Shown piece by piece: positions 53,632 to 63,939 of a stretch of DNA of 64,000 bases. Each line of letters starts with the position of its first letter. Position 1 is the stretch's first letter. The notes below the pieces were generated by a model. The model searched no databases, had not been told where the DNA came from, and saw nothing but the letters and a program-made list of their open reading frames with translations. The stretch comes from Naegleria lovaniensis (lineage: Eukaryota > Heterolobosea > Eutetramitea > Acrasida > Naegleriidae). Where the stretch lies: positions 10,752 through 74,751 of the forward strand of contig NW_025407838.1 in the NCBI RefSeq assembly GCF_003324165.1, given 5' to 3'. A program made the position numbers and the translations under genes.

Positions 53632-56372
53632 CTATTCATGTGGATAAAACTTTTCTAGTAGCTCTTTAAGAGTTGCTTTTTGACAGGGTTTGAAAAGCAC
53701 TGCATCGAAAATAGTGGACGGTAGCTCAGCTAAAACATCAGCGGTTAATGCAAAAATTTTCACGTTACGACTTCTACCTTTCAAAATCTTAGCAGCCTCA
53801 TATCCATTCAATTTGGGCATGTTCTAATAACATTATGATAGTCACCATGATGAAGCAGTTACCAAAAATCAATAATCCAACACAATAGCTTACCAAGTCA
53901 GTAATCACAATATTGTGACGATCCTTATTAAAATTCTCAATTAATTGTTGTCCATCATTGACACAATCGACTGCATAACCTATACTTTCAATTAATTTAG
54001 ATATGATTTTTCGATTGATAGAATTGTCGTCAGCAATGATAATATGAGCGTTTGGTGTGATAGGACGATCATGCTGTTCCGATTGGGAAATGTGTCGTAA
54101 ATATTCCTCTTGAATGGAGAGCTGCCTTTGAATTAGAGTGTCTACTTGAGCCTCGTCAGTGTGCTCCGCTGTGACAACTTCGAGAGGAAGAGTGATCGTA
54201 AATGTAGAACCTACGATCAGGGAATTAGAAGGATTACATTACAAGGAAATACTGTTCTCCAACCTCTATTCACTTACCTTTTCCAATCTCTGAGTTCAAT
54301 AAAATGGTTCCACCCATGGATCGAACATGATGTAACACAATGCTCAGTCCAAGTCCAGAACCAGGATAAACACTTTCATTGACATTGTGCAATTGAGAGA
54401 ATGGCTCAAATATTATTCGTTGCTTTTCTTTTGGAATGCCGCATCCATGATCCATCTTGTTTGAAATAACCACATGTAAGGAGCAAAATAATTGGATCAG
54501 ATACTTACGACTTGAAATGTGACGTCTTGTTGCAACAGGTTCCCATTACTCGTTTTCGATTGTCCACTAAGACAACAAGTAAGCTCGACTGTGTCATCTG
54601 GCTTTGATGCCTTATTATGAAAATGAGTTCAGATAGTTCAACGTCATCATATGAAAAGTGAATGAAATTGTGAAATACTAACTTTTACAGCATTTGTGAG
54701 CAAATTAGTAATAATTTGATGAATTCGTTGTTGATTTCCTCGAACGACTGTTGATTTTGTTTGTTCATCAATTTGAACTTTAAAATTGACACGAAAATGT
54801 TTCGCGTAGCTTTTGATGATATTTTCCAATATTTTGGTGCTCTGTCCAAGTGAAAACGTTTTGATGTCTCTAAATGGATTCGATGATCCCATAGATGAGA
54901 AATCATTCTTTTCCGATTTTTGCTCATACTCAAGCTTTACAAGAGTTAAAATATCCTCAATAAGAGTCAATAAAATTCCGTCAGCGGAGGCTGTGTCATT
55001 TGAAAATGTGTAAATCTAACTGTATTAACATAAATTCCTTACCAATTGTATCTACCAACTCTTGTTGAATGGGTGTGAGCGCAGTTTCCCGCAACAACTC
55101 GACACTTCCCAGGCTTTACATGTATGTTAGGCTTTCGTACATTATTTACTACTATAAACAACGTACCTGCTTAAACATGGAGATCTGTATGTCCACCAGA
55201 TTTTTCATGAACGGTAAAACATGATTTCAAAAATGTTTTCAAATATTATTATATAAATAATCATTCTCCAAATATACGTCAACTACGTACCTAAATTCAT
55301 GAGAAATATGTCTTAAGAAAGTTTGCTTTGCTGAAAGAGCTTTCTCTAATTGGTCACCAGTTTTTTCTAAAGTTTTAACCTTACTTTTCAAATTAATGGA
55401 TATCGTGACAATATAAAAGCTGTACAACAATATGCATAACATTATAGATATACTTTGAGAGACTGTCAAGAGAGAATGTTGTGACAGTCCTTGTTCCAGA
55501 ATAACCTGTACACAATTGAAGCATGCACTTGTAAAATAATGCGCAGCAATGTAGTAGGGAGGGAGGAAAGCCCAAATAGCATACGTTCCCCTCAATGCAT
55601 TGGCAGAAGTTATGACCATCAAATAAATAGGAACTAAAATGATACGATTCGCAGGTTCAAGTAAAAAATATCGTACTGAAAAAAGTACCATGTTAAACAA
55701 CATTCTATTTCGTTCCCTATAATTAGATGTTTCATCATCAACAACAGAATCGACAGCTGCCCATAACGACGCTGCAATATACTTGGAATTGCTAAGCAAT
55801 GCAGCAACGCAAGTCAGTAGCATGATGAAAAGTGTTGTAGTGCCTTGCGAGAGATAGGTATGTAAAAGTAGAAAGGAATATTGAACAATCAAGACAATGG
55901 TCACCAGTTTTGGGCTGATAATTAATTTCGTGAGAACATTCTCCACTAGACTCGTCGGCTTTTGGTCGGTAATAAAGTTTTTTGGATCAAAACCTTCTGA
56001 CAGTTGTTGGAGCACCGTTTTTTTGTCTTTTGGTTTGTTCTCCAAAGACAATGATGTAATAATTTCATTTGGAGATGGTGTTGGCGCGGTACATGCACTC
56101 TCTTGGTTCGTTTCTGTGCAATTGTTGGTCATGTCTGTTGTACTAATAGATTCTTTAGAGATGATGCTTAAAGTTGACCTGTTCTTGGAGGTTTCCATTC
56201 CGAGAGATGAAGGCAAATTGGTTTCTCGTTCTACTTTTTTCAAACAACTGTCCTTGTTCCCATCCAACCCGAGCTCGAGTGGAGAGCCTTCTACTTTTCT
56301 GCTCGGGCATTCGTTGTTGTTGTTGTTGTTATAGACTCGATGTTCTTGACGTAATGAAGATGACGCGTACAT
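53632..56372 (-). CDS. Membrane hybrid sensor histidine kinase with receiver domain
   Basis: Eight exons: 56372-55291, 55184-55167, 55113-55043, 54990-54683, 54610-54509, 54455-54278, 54210-53894 and 53823-53632. Introns of 106, 53, 52, 72, 53, 67 and 70 nt; all joins keep frame (755 residues). The N-terminal ~155 residues are polar, with a poly-Asn run. Residues ~155-325 hold about six membrane segments. The H-box is FLRHISHEFRSP, the N-box ITNLLTNAVK, the G1 region MDHGCGIPKEK, and the G2 region GSGLGLSIV. The receiver has IIIADDNSINRK, phospho-acceptor Asp in VITDLNMPKLNGYE and Lys in LFKP. It should autophosphorylate His and pass phosphate to its own Asp. The sensed signal is unknown. The second exon is only 18 nt. 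Confidence 0.9.
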
Positions 56373-56819
56373 TCGAGTGACCTAAAAAAACCGTAGACGA
56401 ATTTTTTTTGGAGTTTTACAAAACAGGTGCTTAGCGCTTCCATCTATGGTCAAATTATATATATTACATTTTGATTTGAGTAGAGTTCTCTTTTGGAAAA
56501 AGATGTTCGGGATTTGGACAGTTCGAATTATTGAGTCAAATTATTCAAGTGATGATATGATATCGTACTGTTTCATTATTAATCGATGTTTTCAAAAAAG
56601 AGTATGGTTCAATTCGAAAAATAGAATTGAAATTAGATTTCGATTAGAGAAACATCATCTGGTTAAATTGAAGATTTTACTTTCCCTGTCATAGATGACA
56701 TAGTCAATTTTAAAATTGTAATTGTTTTAAAAGAAACATGGGTCGCGTGAGTTGGTTACTTGCTTTCATTTTTTTGTTGTTGTCACGCTGCTGGCAGGTG
56801 TCAGAACAACCCACTAAAA
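56373..56819. other. Intergenic region upstream of the histidine kinase
   Basis: About 0.45 kb between the histidine kinase start and the stop of the next minus-strand gene. A plus-strand ORF (56446-56694) is Phe/Ile/Lys-rich with no motif, consistent with AT-rich non-coding DNA. Nothing else is seen. Confidence 0.4.
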
Positions 56820-58154
56820 TTACTTGCAAATTCTTGTGGCCACAAATTCCTGATACTTTTTTGGAAGGTCAGCCACATCAAATTTTGAGGCATTGAAATC
56901 AAATTCATGGCGTAAGTTATGAAATAGTTGAGCAGGAACACTATTGAAAAAAAAGGATTGGGCACAGGTTGCCTTGGAGAGTTTTGGGTTATACACTGAA
57001 GCAATTTCATCCTGCTTAAGCTTCTCTAAGGTACAAAGTTTCGATTCAAATAAATGTGATCCTTGAATGTCTGGTCGTTTTGTTTTTGAACTGAATCCAA
57101 AATATCTAAAAGATTTTAAATTCTTTTTGTGTTCAATGTAGTAAGATGCCGTATCATAGTTGACATTTCCTCCAGCTTGTGGACAGTTTGGTATGCAAAT
57201 AGTTAATGTTTCAACGGAATCAGGAATGCCATCAAGAGTATCCAGAGAACCTTGACACATTGGATAACCGTAAACGATTTGAACAGCATTGGGTGGCCGT
57301 GAATGGGGAATCTTCTTGTAGGCAATGTAACAATACTTTTTCACATTGACAAATTCATCCAAAGATAAGCTCGATGCCTTGCTATGACTACCATAACAAA
57401 TCAATGTATCAATTTTGTCAAGGATACTAGTTGAGAATGAAGTCAGTGTGGTCTTGTCCAAGTCTTCTCTAATGATTAGTTGAGTTAAATTGGGATTCGT
57501 TTTCAATAAAGCGTCTGTTGCAGCATTACAAATGGAACTTGCAACAATTTCAACACCAGTCAACGCTTGAAACGGAGGAGGTGTTGTATTCTTGGCTAGT
57601 TTGGTTATTTTACACAAGCCCAAAATACAGGAACTATATTGATGAATCGCATCCCTAATGTTGGTAGAAAGTTCAGTCAAACTCTTAATGACACTCCATT
57701 CAACCACTTCTTGATGAAACATGAAATTGAAAATCAACCCCAAACAATCGGCAGCCAATTTGTGAAACTTGGTGTTTTGCAAACCTTCTTTTGTCTTCTC
57801 GAATCGATTAATGGTCGAATAAGTCACTCGGGTGGATGGATGTATTTTCAATACTTTCAATATGGATTGGCGTTCCGCCTCTAATTCCAAGATTTGTTGA
57901 TCGAGATGATGGAATCGCTCTTCATACTCTCCGATATTCTCAAGTTTGCAAATACGTTCCAACTCTTCTTCCGATATGCCATACAATGAAGATGCTGAGG
58001 GATGATGATTAGGAGAGGGTTTATTGGGATTGTCTACAATGGCTGCATCCTCTTTGGAAGCCTTTGTTGATGCTTTGGTCTTTTTACGTGAACTCCTTGT
58101 TTTCGCTTCCGTCTGCTCTTCATCTACTGAAATCACTTTCCGTCCTCGTTTCAT
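56820..58154 (-). CDS. F-box-like protein, unknown
   Basis: From ATG 58154 (MKRGRKVIS...), 444 residues; the frame continues 34 codons upstream without an ATG. The N terminus is very basic (KKTKASTKASKED), with a short coiled coil at ~78-105 (EEERF-type: YEERFHHLDQQILELEAERQ). FHKLAADCLGLIFNFMFHQE then VVEWSVIKSLTELS resembles a degenerate F-box (LP...L..I...L....L......V). The C-terminal part has spaced leucines (LTQLIIREDL, KIDTLICYGSH, VETLTICIPN, LKSFRYFGFS) like irregular leucine-rich repeats. It could be a substrate adaptor of an SCF ubiquitin ligase, by family inference. It belongs to a local run of three such genes. Confidence 0.65.
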   Translation of the reverse strand: MKRGRKVISVDEEQTEAKTRSSRKKTKASTKASKEDAAIVDNPNKPSPNHHPSASSLYGISEEELERICKLENIGEYEERFHHLDQQILELEAERQSILKVLKIHPSTRVTYSTINRFEKTKEGLQNTKFHKLAADCLGLIFNFMFHQEVVEWSVIKSLTELSTNIRDAIHQYSSCILGLCKITKLAKNTTPPPFQALTGVEIVASSICNAATDALLKTNPNLTQLIIREDLDKTTLTSFSTSILDKIDTLICYGSHSKASSLSLDEFVNVKKYCYIAYKKIPHSRPPNAVQIVYGYPMCQGSLDTLDGIPDSVETLTICIPNCPQAGGNVNYDTASYYIEHKKNLKSFRYFGFSSKTKRPDIQGSHLFESKLCTLEKLKQDEIASVYNPKLSKATCAQSFFFNSVPAQLFHNLRHEFDFNASKFDVADLPKKYQEFVATRICK

Positions 58155-58290
58155 TTTTTTGTTCCTACTGGATTTTGTAATTGATGTGAGAAGGAATGTT
58201 TTGGCAAAATTCTCACGGGCGATCAGACTGAGGCGACATGGAGTCACGTGCCTCAATCCAATGACATTTGTGAGAAGAAAAATGTTCTAT

Positions 58291-60039
58291 TTAATTTGCA
58301 CTAAACTCGAGAGAAATGTCTGTAAAATGTTTGGCATTCAGTAAGGGCACAAGTCTGTGTTGGAATTGCCTTTCTATGGTTCCAGTGTCTGAAAAATTCA
58401 TTGTAAAGATCGAGAGCTTGTTTCTAGATTGAGCCGAATACGATCCCAAGAAGTAAAAGCTGGATGATTGTGGAACCCATGTCACATTGGTATAGGTTGA
58501 GCTGACTCGCTCCACAATGAGAATTTTCGTAATGTATACATCCAAGAGATAACTTGACGATGAATTCAATGCAGTTGGGTTCTTATGTTGTCCATGTGGA
58601 ATAAATGAGAAAATGTAAAGGTGTGGATCGTGAGTCGCATCGTCATCGTATTCTGTGCTCTTACAACCACCATAAACGCCCATTTGATAACAATTTTCGA
58701 GTCCACTTGCAAATTTGTAATTGGCATTAAAATAATGTTTTTCATAGCCGTAAACACGAGTGGAATGACATACGTGAGCACGTGGTAAAGTGGATGTGGA
58801 GATAGACGGATTCAGAATGTTCTCAGATTGAATAATTTGAAATTCGTTTCTCTTAAAGTGATAAATTAAAATCTCATTCAGCATGGGGGCATCAGGACCC
58901 TTTCTGACTTTTCCAGCATAGCTGACCATAACGTCATACTTTGGCAAATATTCAGCAGTATGATATGCTCGATTGGTCACAATATTGTGATTGGTAGCCG
59001 TAATTTGTCGTGCCTTTGGTGTTGGCATGACAAGATCATCGGTACCAAGCCCTTGCTCATCTCTGCGTCTCAATTCTAAACAATACTCTTCAAATTCTGA
59101 AATATCAATCTCAAACAAATCATTCAAGAACAATGAACCTGTGGTGTTTCCTCCAAATACATAGAGCTTGTCACCTCTCTTAACCATGCTATGGCCTTCC
59201 AGAGGAACAATATCATCAATTTCAGCTGTTTCAATAATGCATAATCTTTCCAAATCGATGGCAACAAACAGTTTGGAAACTTTTCGTGGAAACGAATGAA
59301 TGGCTCCTCCAAACATGTAAGCCAATCCAGTTTGTTCATCGACGCATATAGCTTGGAATAAAACATATGTCTCTTGCAAGCTCAAGTTGGTAGAATTGAA
59401 CGATGCCATATTGCAAGAAATTCTTTCGCTCATCACATGTGGTGTGATCATACTATTTAACAATTCATCGTCGTACATTTCGTCGTTGTTATTGTTGCTG
59501 GCTGGTAACGGCTTTGGTTTTCTCGAAGAAAACCGACTTTCCATATAGGTTTGCCATTTCAATTTTGCAATCTCTTTATAATCTTCAGAGTCAACGTCGA
59601 TGGTTCTTCCCGTAGGACCCGAATACTTTTCAGGATCTATCAACGCAACATTTAAAGCGTCCAAAAGAGTATGAACGGCAATATCTTGCATAGAAATTCT
59701 CACTTCAAACAATCGGTTCTTGTACAGGATGGTCAGGGCATGTGATTCTTCAGGATATGGCACACTATGATACCAATATGTGTAGGGTTCGCTTGCAACT
59801 TGATTGGAACTGATGATTGATTGTTGTTGTTGTTGATGAGGTGCGGGAGGTGCCAATTGATCTTGCTGATCATCATCAAACAAGCCATTACCATCATCAA
59901 AATAATCATCATCTTCTTCAAATTGTTTACACGCCTGCTCTGAATTTTGCAAGACCGTTCCGCCATGTTGTAACAATTCAATGTGCTTGCACGATTTGCG
60001 AGAAATTTCAAGCAACTGGTTGCCTTGCTTGCTGTGCAT
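58291..60039 (-). CDS. Kelch-repeat-like protein
   Basis: ATG 60039, 582 residues, no intron. Residues ~35-65 are Asp/Glu-rich, then a poly-Gln run (TTG repeat at 59821-59835 on the plus strand). Kelch motifs: GLAYMFGGAIHSFPRKVSKL then FVAIDLE; GHSMVKRGDKLYVFGGNTTG then SLFLNDLFEIDI; AYHTAEYLPKYDVMVSYAGK; YQMGVYGGCKSTEYDDD. This fits a beta-propeller, probably a protein-binding adaptor. The end LLNAKHFTDISLEFSAN recalls the first strand of a BTB domain, but the stop follows at once and no BTB continues in any frame I read. The gene lies 136 bp upstream of the F-box-like gene. Confidence 0.72.
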   Translation of the reverse strand: MHSKQGNQLLEISRKSCKHIELLQHGGTVLQNSEQACKQFEEDDDYFDDGNGLFDDDQQDQLAPPAPHQQQQQSIISSNQVASEPYTYWYHSVPYPEESHALTILYKNRLFEVRISMQDIAVHTLLDALNVALIDPEKYSGPTGRTIDVDSEDYKEIAKLKWQTYMESRFSSRKPKPLPASNNNNDEMYDDELLNSMITPHVMSERISCNMASFNSTNLSLQETYVLFQAICVDEQTGLAYMFGGAIHSFPRKVSKLFVAIDLERLCIIETAEIDDIVPLEGHSMVKRGDKLYVFGGNTTGSLFLNDLFEIDISEFEEYCLELRRRDEQGLGTDDLVMPTPKARQITATNHNIVTNRAYHTAEYLPKYDVMVSYAGKVRKGPDAPMLNEILIYHFKRNEFQIIQSENILNPSISTSTLPRAHVCHSTRVYGYEKHYFNANYKFASGLENCYQMGVYGGCKSTEYDDDATHDPHLYIFSFIPHGQHKNPTALNSSSSYLLDVYITKILIVERVSSTYTNVTWVPQSSSFYFLGSYSAQSRNKLSIFTMNFSDTGTIERQFQHRLVPLLNAKHFTDISLEFSAN

Positions 60040-60381
60040 TTTTTTGTTCTGAACCCAGAGTATTAAACATCACGACAAAATTCTCGAGTTAAATTGAAGT
60101 TGAACGGCATGAGCAAAACAAAAGAAGGCGTGAGTAACGTGATAGGGCCAGTCTTACTATAATACCTTGGCGACAAATATTAAGTTCAAACCTGCATGCT
60201 CAAGTTCAAGCGTATTAAATAGCTAGGAATAGTTTCAATCGGAAAAATATGCTGCACGTCAAAACCCTACCAGAAGAAGTACTTGAATTTCATGTATGTG
60301 CCTTCCTTGATCTTGGTTCAATCCAAAAGATAATAGCAGGAGCTGAACAGTAAAAGTTCCAATCTAATAAAATTAGAACAC
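60040..60381. other. Intergenic region with a short F-box-like ORF
   Basis: About 0.34 kb between two minus-strand genes. The only coding-like piece is the plus-strand ORF at 60249-60353, listed separately. The remainder presumably includes the kelch gene promoter. Confidence 0.4.
60249..60353 (+). pseudogene. Short orphan ORF resembling the first half of an F-box
   Basis: ATG 60249 opens 34 codons. LPEEVLEFHVCAFLDLGSIQ resembles the F-box consensus LP.E.L..I...L.L..L. It stops at TAA 60351-60353, just before the stop of the minus-strand F-box gene. GTATGT inside it (60294-60299) could act as a splice donor, so it might be a first exon, but there is no room for a downstream exon before the opposite-strand gene. 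More likely it is a relic of an F-box gene. Confidence 0.35.
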
Positions 60382-63021
60382 TCATTGTATTCTTTCAAAG
60401 CTGAACAAACACTCATCGCTGTCACTCAGCGAAAATGTACCGAAATTTTCATCGTAAAACAGATAGAGCTTGTCGCGAGTGGCAGGGTTCACAATTTTGG
60501 GTGAAATGAACTCGATGGGAGCTGGCATGTGTTCAGCAATTTGGTCTTCATGCAGTCTCCAATATTGATTCTCAGTTTTTAAATAGTAATCAAGACCAAT
60601 TTCTGCTTGCTTGAGGTCAATCGTTGTGGTGTTCTTCACATGAATGGCCTTTTTGAGAAATGGAAAAGTTAATGACCATGCTGAAAGATGATCCACCACA
60701 GGCACCAATTGCATGACATAATTATTTCCACTCGTATTGGTTTCGTATGAATGATCCAACACTCTCATCTGAAGAGTTTTGTCACTTGCATGGGCTTGCA
60801 TGACATGTGTCACATTATTACTTTTGGGAATATGAATGAACATCTTGTAATAGTTGAGAAAATTGAAATTATGAGATTTCACCATTTTGGCCAGTCGAAA
60901 ACTATCTTGAACAAAATGATGTGGATGCAACAAGTGAAAATGCAACAACAGGTCCACACTTTTGGTTGGAGAAAGTCGTTCCAGGACATGTAGTTGCGAT
61001 GTGTACTCTTCCAATGAAGTATGTAACCAATGTTCAAAGCATTTCTTTTCGTACTGATAACCTGTCACTGGACAAGCTTCACTCATGTCAACAATGTGCT
61101 CCTGAAGAAAGTCGATAGCGTTAAAGGCGTTCTTAAAAGGTGACAGCAGTTCTTGGTTCATGTCGATAAAATTTCCTCCATTATTTCCATCAATCATTTC
61201 TTGAAGCCAATCCAATTTCATCCATTCTGGAAACAATTCCAAAGTTTGAGCAAAATAAACTGTTTCTGTTGTGTTCAAAATTCCATGTTGTCGATTTTGT
61301 GAAATGATCTTCCTTGTCGCAAGTAATTGAGTGAAATTAATGAGCGGAAGATTCAACAACTTGTCGTATCCATAGAAATCATTCAACAGCAAAAGATGAA
61401 GCCCAATTAATACATCATCTCCAACTGCATAATTCTGAAGTGGATGATTGGCAAGTATAACGTATGCAAAATGCCTTGCTTTCATCAACATGTTCAATAA
61501 ACATTGCCGTATGTTTTGCACTTGATTCAAGGGTTTGAAATCTAAAATGTGTTTAAAGTTCTTTTGACTGCAGAGCGAGTGTGAAATGTCTTCCAAAAAT
61601 TCAAGGTAGAGAGGAATGCCATTCTTAAAGTCAATACTGAAAGTGTTCGATGGTAAAATTTCTGTGGCTCGTATTGGTGACAACAATGGTTGCCGAATGA
61701 TCATGTTTTCCACAATCTTGAGACTGTTCAAAGGCGAATCATTTTCGAAATGGACAATGTTCGTGATCATACCGTTTCCAGAGGAAAGAAATGATTGGTG
61801 ATAATTCGGTGGCAACTTTTCACTGGTCACCACAACCACCTTTTTCCTTGATTTTGAAAATTTTCTGACCAGAATATGATTTTCATGCAACTGGGGAAAA
61901 AATTGAAGAATGTCAAATTTAAACAAAGCATAGTAATACTTCTTACTTAAATCACTTGTGTTAGTATCATTTGTGTGAGTGAGGTGATTCAATTTTTGTA
62001 AAATATATTCTTCGGTGACTTCTAAATGAAACATTCCACTCAGTAAGTAAATATCCAGCCAATTCCTGTGATTGTATATCTCTTTGATTCGTGACAGTTT
62101 TATATCCAAATGTTCATCATTAAAAAAAAACAAAGCATTTGAATTTTCAAATTGGAGCTCTTGTTCCATTGCATTGAAACAATTTCGTTCAATTCTCAAA
62201 AAAACGTGTGCAATTCTTTTGCCGAATATTTGATAGTGGCAAACATTGTGATTGTCATACAATATCATGGAATGCCAACTCGAACAAACATTGCTGCATG
62301 TTTGAATAAGAGTATATGTATCAATAAATTCGAATACGCTTATTACCACATGATTTGTCACAAAATAGGAATAATCGTGAGAGCGTTCGTGATTTGAAAT
62401 TCCTATTACGTCGGTGACAAGCGCTCGGTCTTGATTTCCTTCATTCGTCACAAGGCTTTCATAGATATCCACCAATTTGGTTGTGCAAAATTTCTTAAAT
62501 TCTTGTTGTGGCTCTTCCATGAGTTTTTTGCGTTCATTTGGAGACAGCAAATGGCTCGGAAATACAGACTGTTCATAAATTCCAAACTTGATGCAATCAA
62601 TACTCATTTCCTTCAGATAAGCATTGCAAGTTTCAAAAGTGAGATTTATCGGTTTTGTGGTAATTCCTTTAAGAAGGTTCTTGTTATTATCATCCTTTCT
62701 CTTACTCACAAATACCATTCGAATGGAATCTAGTTGTTTTTGAACAGATGCTCCCCAAAACAAATCAATAAGTGTCATTGTTTTACCCTCGACCATCACG
62801 CAGAATAGATCATCATAGGGAAATCGTTTTGAAGACCTATTTGCAGATGTGTGGTACTTGAGATTCCTTTTTGAATTAAAAGCGTCGTTGAAATAATCAT
62901 GATTGGGAGCATCATTCATATCCAATAACCATCTCCGAATGACAGTATCTTCAAGACGAACACTCTTCTCCGCGCTCACAACCTCATCACACGGCGGAGG
63001 AGGCTCAGTATAACAAGGCAT
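60382..63021 (-). CDS. F-box-like protein, large, unknown target
   Basis: ATG 63021 (MPCYTEPPPPCDE...), 879 residues, no intron; the ORF extends a few codons upstream without an ATG. ISVFEFIDTYTLIQTCSNVC then SSWHSMILYD (around 230-260) matches the F-box pattern (I..F......L.....VC..W). The rest is helical, with many aromatic residues and no recognised repeat; it may bind a substrate. The C terminus has beta-like segments (NPATRDKLYLFYDENFGTFS, LFSFERIQ). Role as an SCF adaptor is inferred from the F-box alone. Confidence 0.7.
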   Translation of the reverse strand: MPCYTEPPPPCDEVVSAEKSVRLEDTVIRRWLLDMNDAPNHDYFNDAFNSKRNLKYHTSANRSSKRFPYDDLFCVMVEGKTMTLIDLFWGASVQKQLDSIRMVFVSKRKDDNNKNLLKGITTKPINLTFETCNAYLKEMSIDCIKFGIYEQSVFPSHLLSPNERKKLMEEPQQEFKKFCTTKLVDIYESLVTNEGNQDRALVTDVIGISNHERSHDYSYFVTNHVVISVFEFIDTYTLIQTCSNVCSSWHSMILYDNHNVCHYQIFGKRIAHVFLRIERNCFNAMEQELQFENSNALFFFNDEHLDIKLSRIKEIYNHRNWLDIYLLSGMFHLEVTEEYILQKLNHLTHTNDTNTSDLSKKYYYALFKFDILQFFPQLHENHILVRKFSKSRKKVVVVTSEKLPPNYHQSFLSSGNGMITNIVHFENDSPLNSLKIVENMIIRQPLLSPIRATEILPSNTFSIDFKNGIPLYLEFLEDISHSLCSQKNFKHILDFKPLNQVQNIRQCLLNMLMKARHFAYVILANHPLQNYAVGDDVLIGLHLLLLNDFYGYDKLLNLPLINFTQLLATRKIISQNRQHGILNTTETVYFAQTLELFPEWMKLDWLQEMIDGNNGGNFIDMNQELLSPFKNAFNAIDFLQEHIVDMSEACPVTGYQYEKKCFEHWLHTSLEEYTSQLHVLERLSPTKSVDLLLHFHLLHPHHFVQDSFRLAKMVKSHNFNFLNYYKMFIHIPKSNNVTHVMQAHASDKTLQMRVLDHSYETNTSGNNYVMQLVPVVDHLSAWSLTFPFLKKAIHVKNTTTIDLKQAEIGLDYYLKTENQYWRLHEDQIAEHMPAPIEFISPKIVNPATRDKLYLFYDENFGTFSLSDSDECLFSFERIQ

Positions 63022-63306
63022 TTTTTTTGTAAACACTTCCTTTATTGAATCAAAGTCCTCCCTTCCTCCTTAATATCTTCCAATTTTCTTTCAAACCTAG
63101 TTTGATGACAACCTGTATCTTCAACCATTATTCTTTGAAGATGAGGTAATTCAAAAACTGAAAAGAGTGATTCGAACAAAACTAAAGAACCCTGATGGCC
63201 AATTCGTTGAAAATCTGATTTGTTCCAACTAAAGTGCAACATATAAGTAATGATAGAAAATATATTCCTCTCAATAAGGAATTATTAATATAAAAACACA
63301 AAAAAA

Positions 63307-63843
63307 ATGTCCAACCACCCACCCGATGTTTTAAAACAACAAATTCAACAACAACTCTCCCGATTATTGAAACAATTACAAGACGTGGAGAATGATAAAG
63401 AAATGCTGGACTCGGAAGAGGAATATTTGGAAATAAAGAGGGAAACGTTGCAACAGTTGGAAGAATTTCAACAAACGTTAAATCAAATTGGGCAAAATGA
63501 TGAAATACTTCGGGATGATATTCGATCGTTTAGAATGGCTGTTCGTGCCGCCTGTGTAGAGACTTTTAAGACATTGGAAATTATTCAAATGTTTGCACAG
63601 CAAAATACTAATCAAATCAAGGAAAAACTATCATCACTGGAAACTTCGTTCCGATTGCACAAAATTCCAGAATCCGAATTCATTTCTCAGAAAACAGAAA
63701 TATTAGGAGCACTTCAAAAATTGAATTCACCTCTCACCCAAGAGCAAGAACAATTCCTTAAAAAACATATGAACTCGAAATTGAAAGAATTTATTGAAAA
63801 TGATTCATTTGAACAAACTGTATTATCCAACATTAAAAATTGA
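63307..63843 (+). CDS. LZIC: LZIC-like protein (leucine zipper and ICAT-homologous domain)
   Basis: ATG 63307, 178 residues, no intron. N-terminal coiled coil (LKQQIQQQLSRLLKQLQDVE), then KRETLQQLEEFQQTLNQI. The middle reads RMAVRAACVETFKTLEIIQM then FAQQNTNQIKEKL. The C-terminal ICAT-like part is EILGALQKLNSPLTQEQEQF then LKKH. Length (~190 in animals), order and motifs match LZIC, a conserved eukaryotic protein related to the beta-catenin inhibitor ICAT. In vertebrates its function is unclear and a DNA-damage response link has been proposed. An amoeba need not have the same partner. Divergent from the F-box gene across a 285-bp gap. Confidence 0.85.
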   Translation: MSNHPPDVLKQQIQQQLSRLLKQLQDVENDKEMLDSEEEYLEIKRETLQQLEEFQQTLNQIGQNDEILRDDIRSFRMAVRAACVETFKTLEIIQMFAQQNTNQIKEKLSSLETSFRLHKIPESEFISQKTEILGALQKLNSPLTQEQEQFLKKHMNSKLKEFIENDSFEQTVLSNIKN

Positions 63844-63925
63844 ACTTTTGATCTCCGTAACATTATCTAATGATTGTAATTCCATTGTACTCAAAAAGTA
63901 GACAAAATATCTTAAATCAATTTTG

Positions 63926-63931
63926 TTTATT
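63926..63931 (-). terminator. Candidate polyadenylation signal of the right-edge gene
   Basis: TTTATT on the plus strand reads AATAAA on the minus strand, 8 bases past the TAA at 63942-63940. Confidence 0.35.
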
Positions 63932-63939
63932 TACATTTG

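Noticed and set aside
63042-63242. Minus-strand 66-codon ORF between the F-box gene and LZIC
   Set aside because: It has an ATG and an acceptable composition, but no motif, and lies in the shared promoter region; not enough to call a gene.
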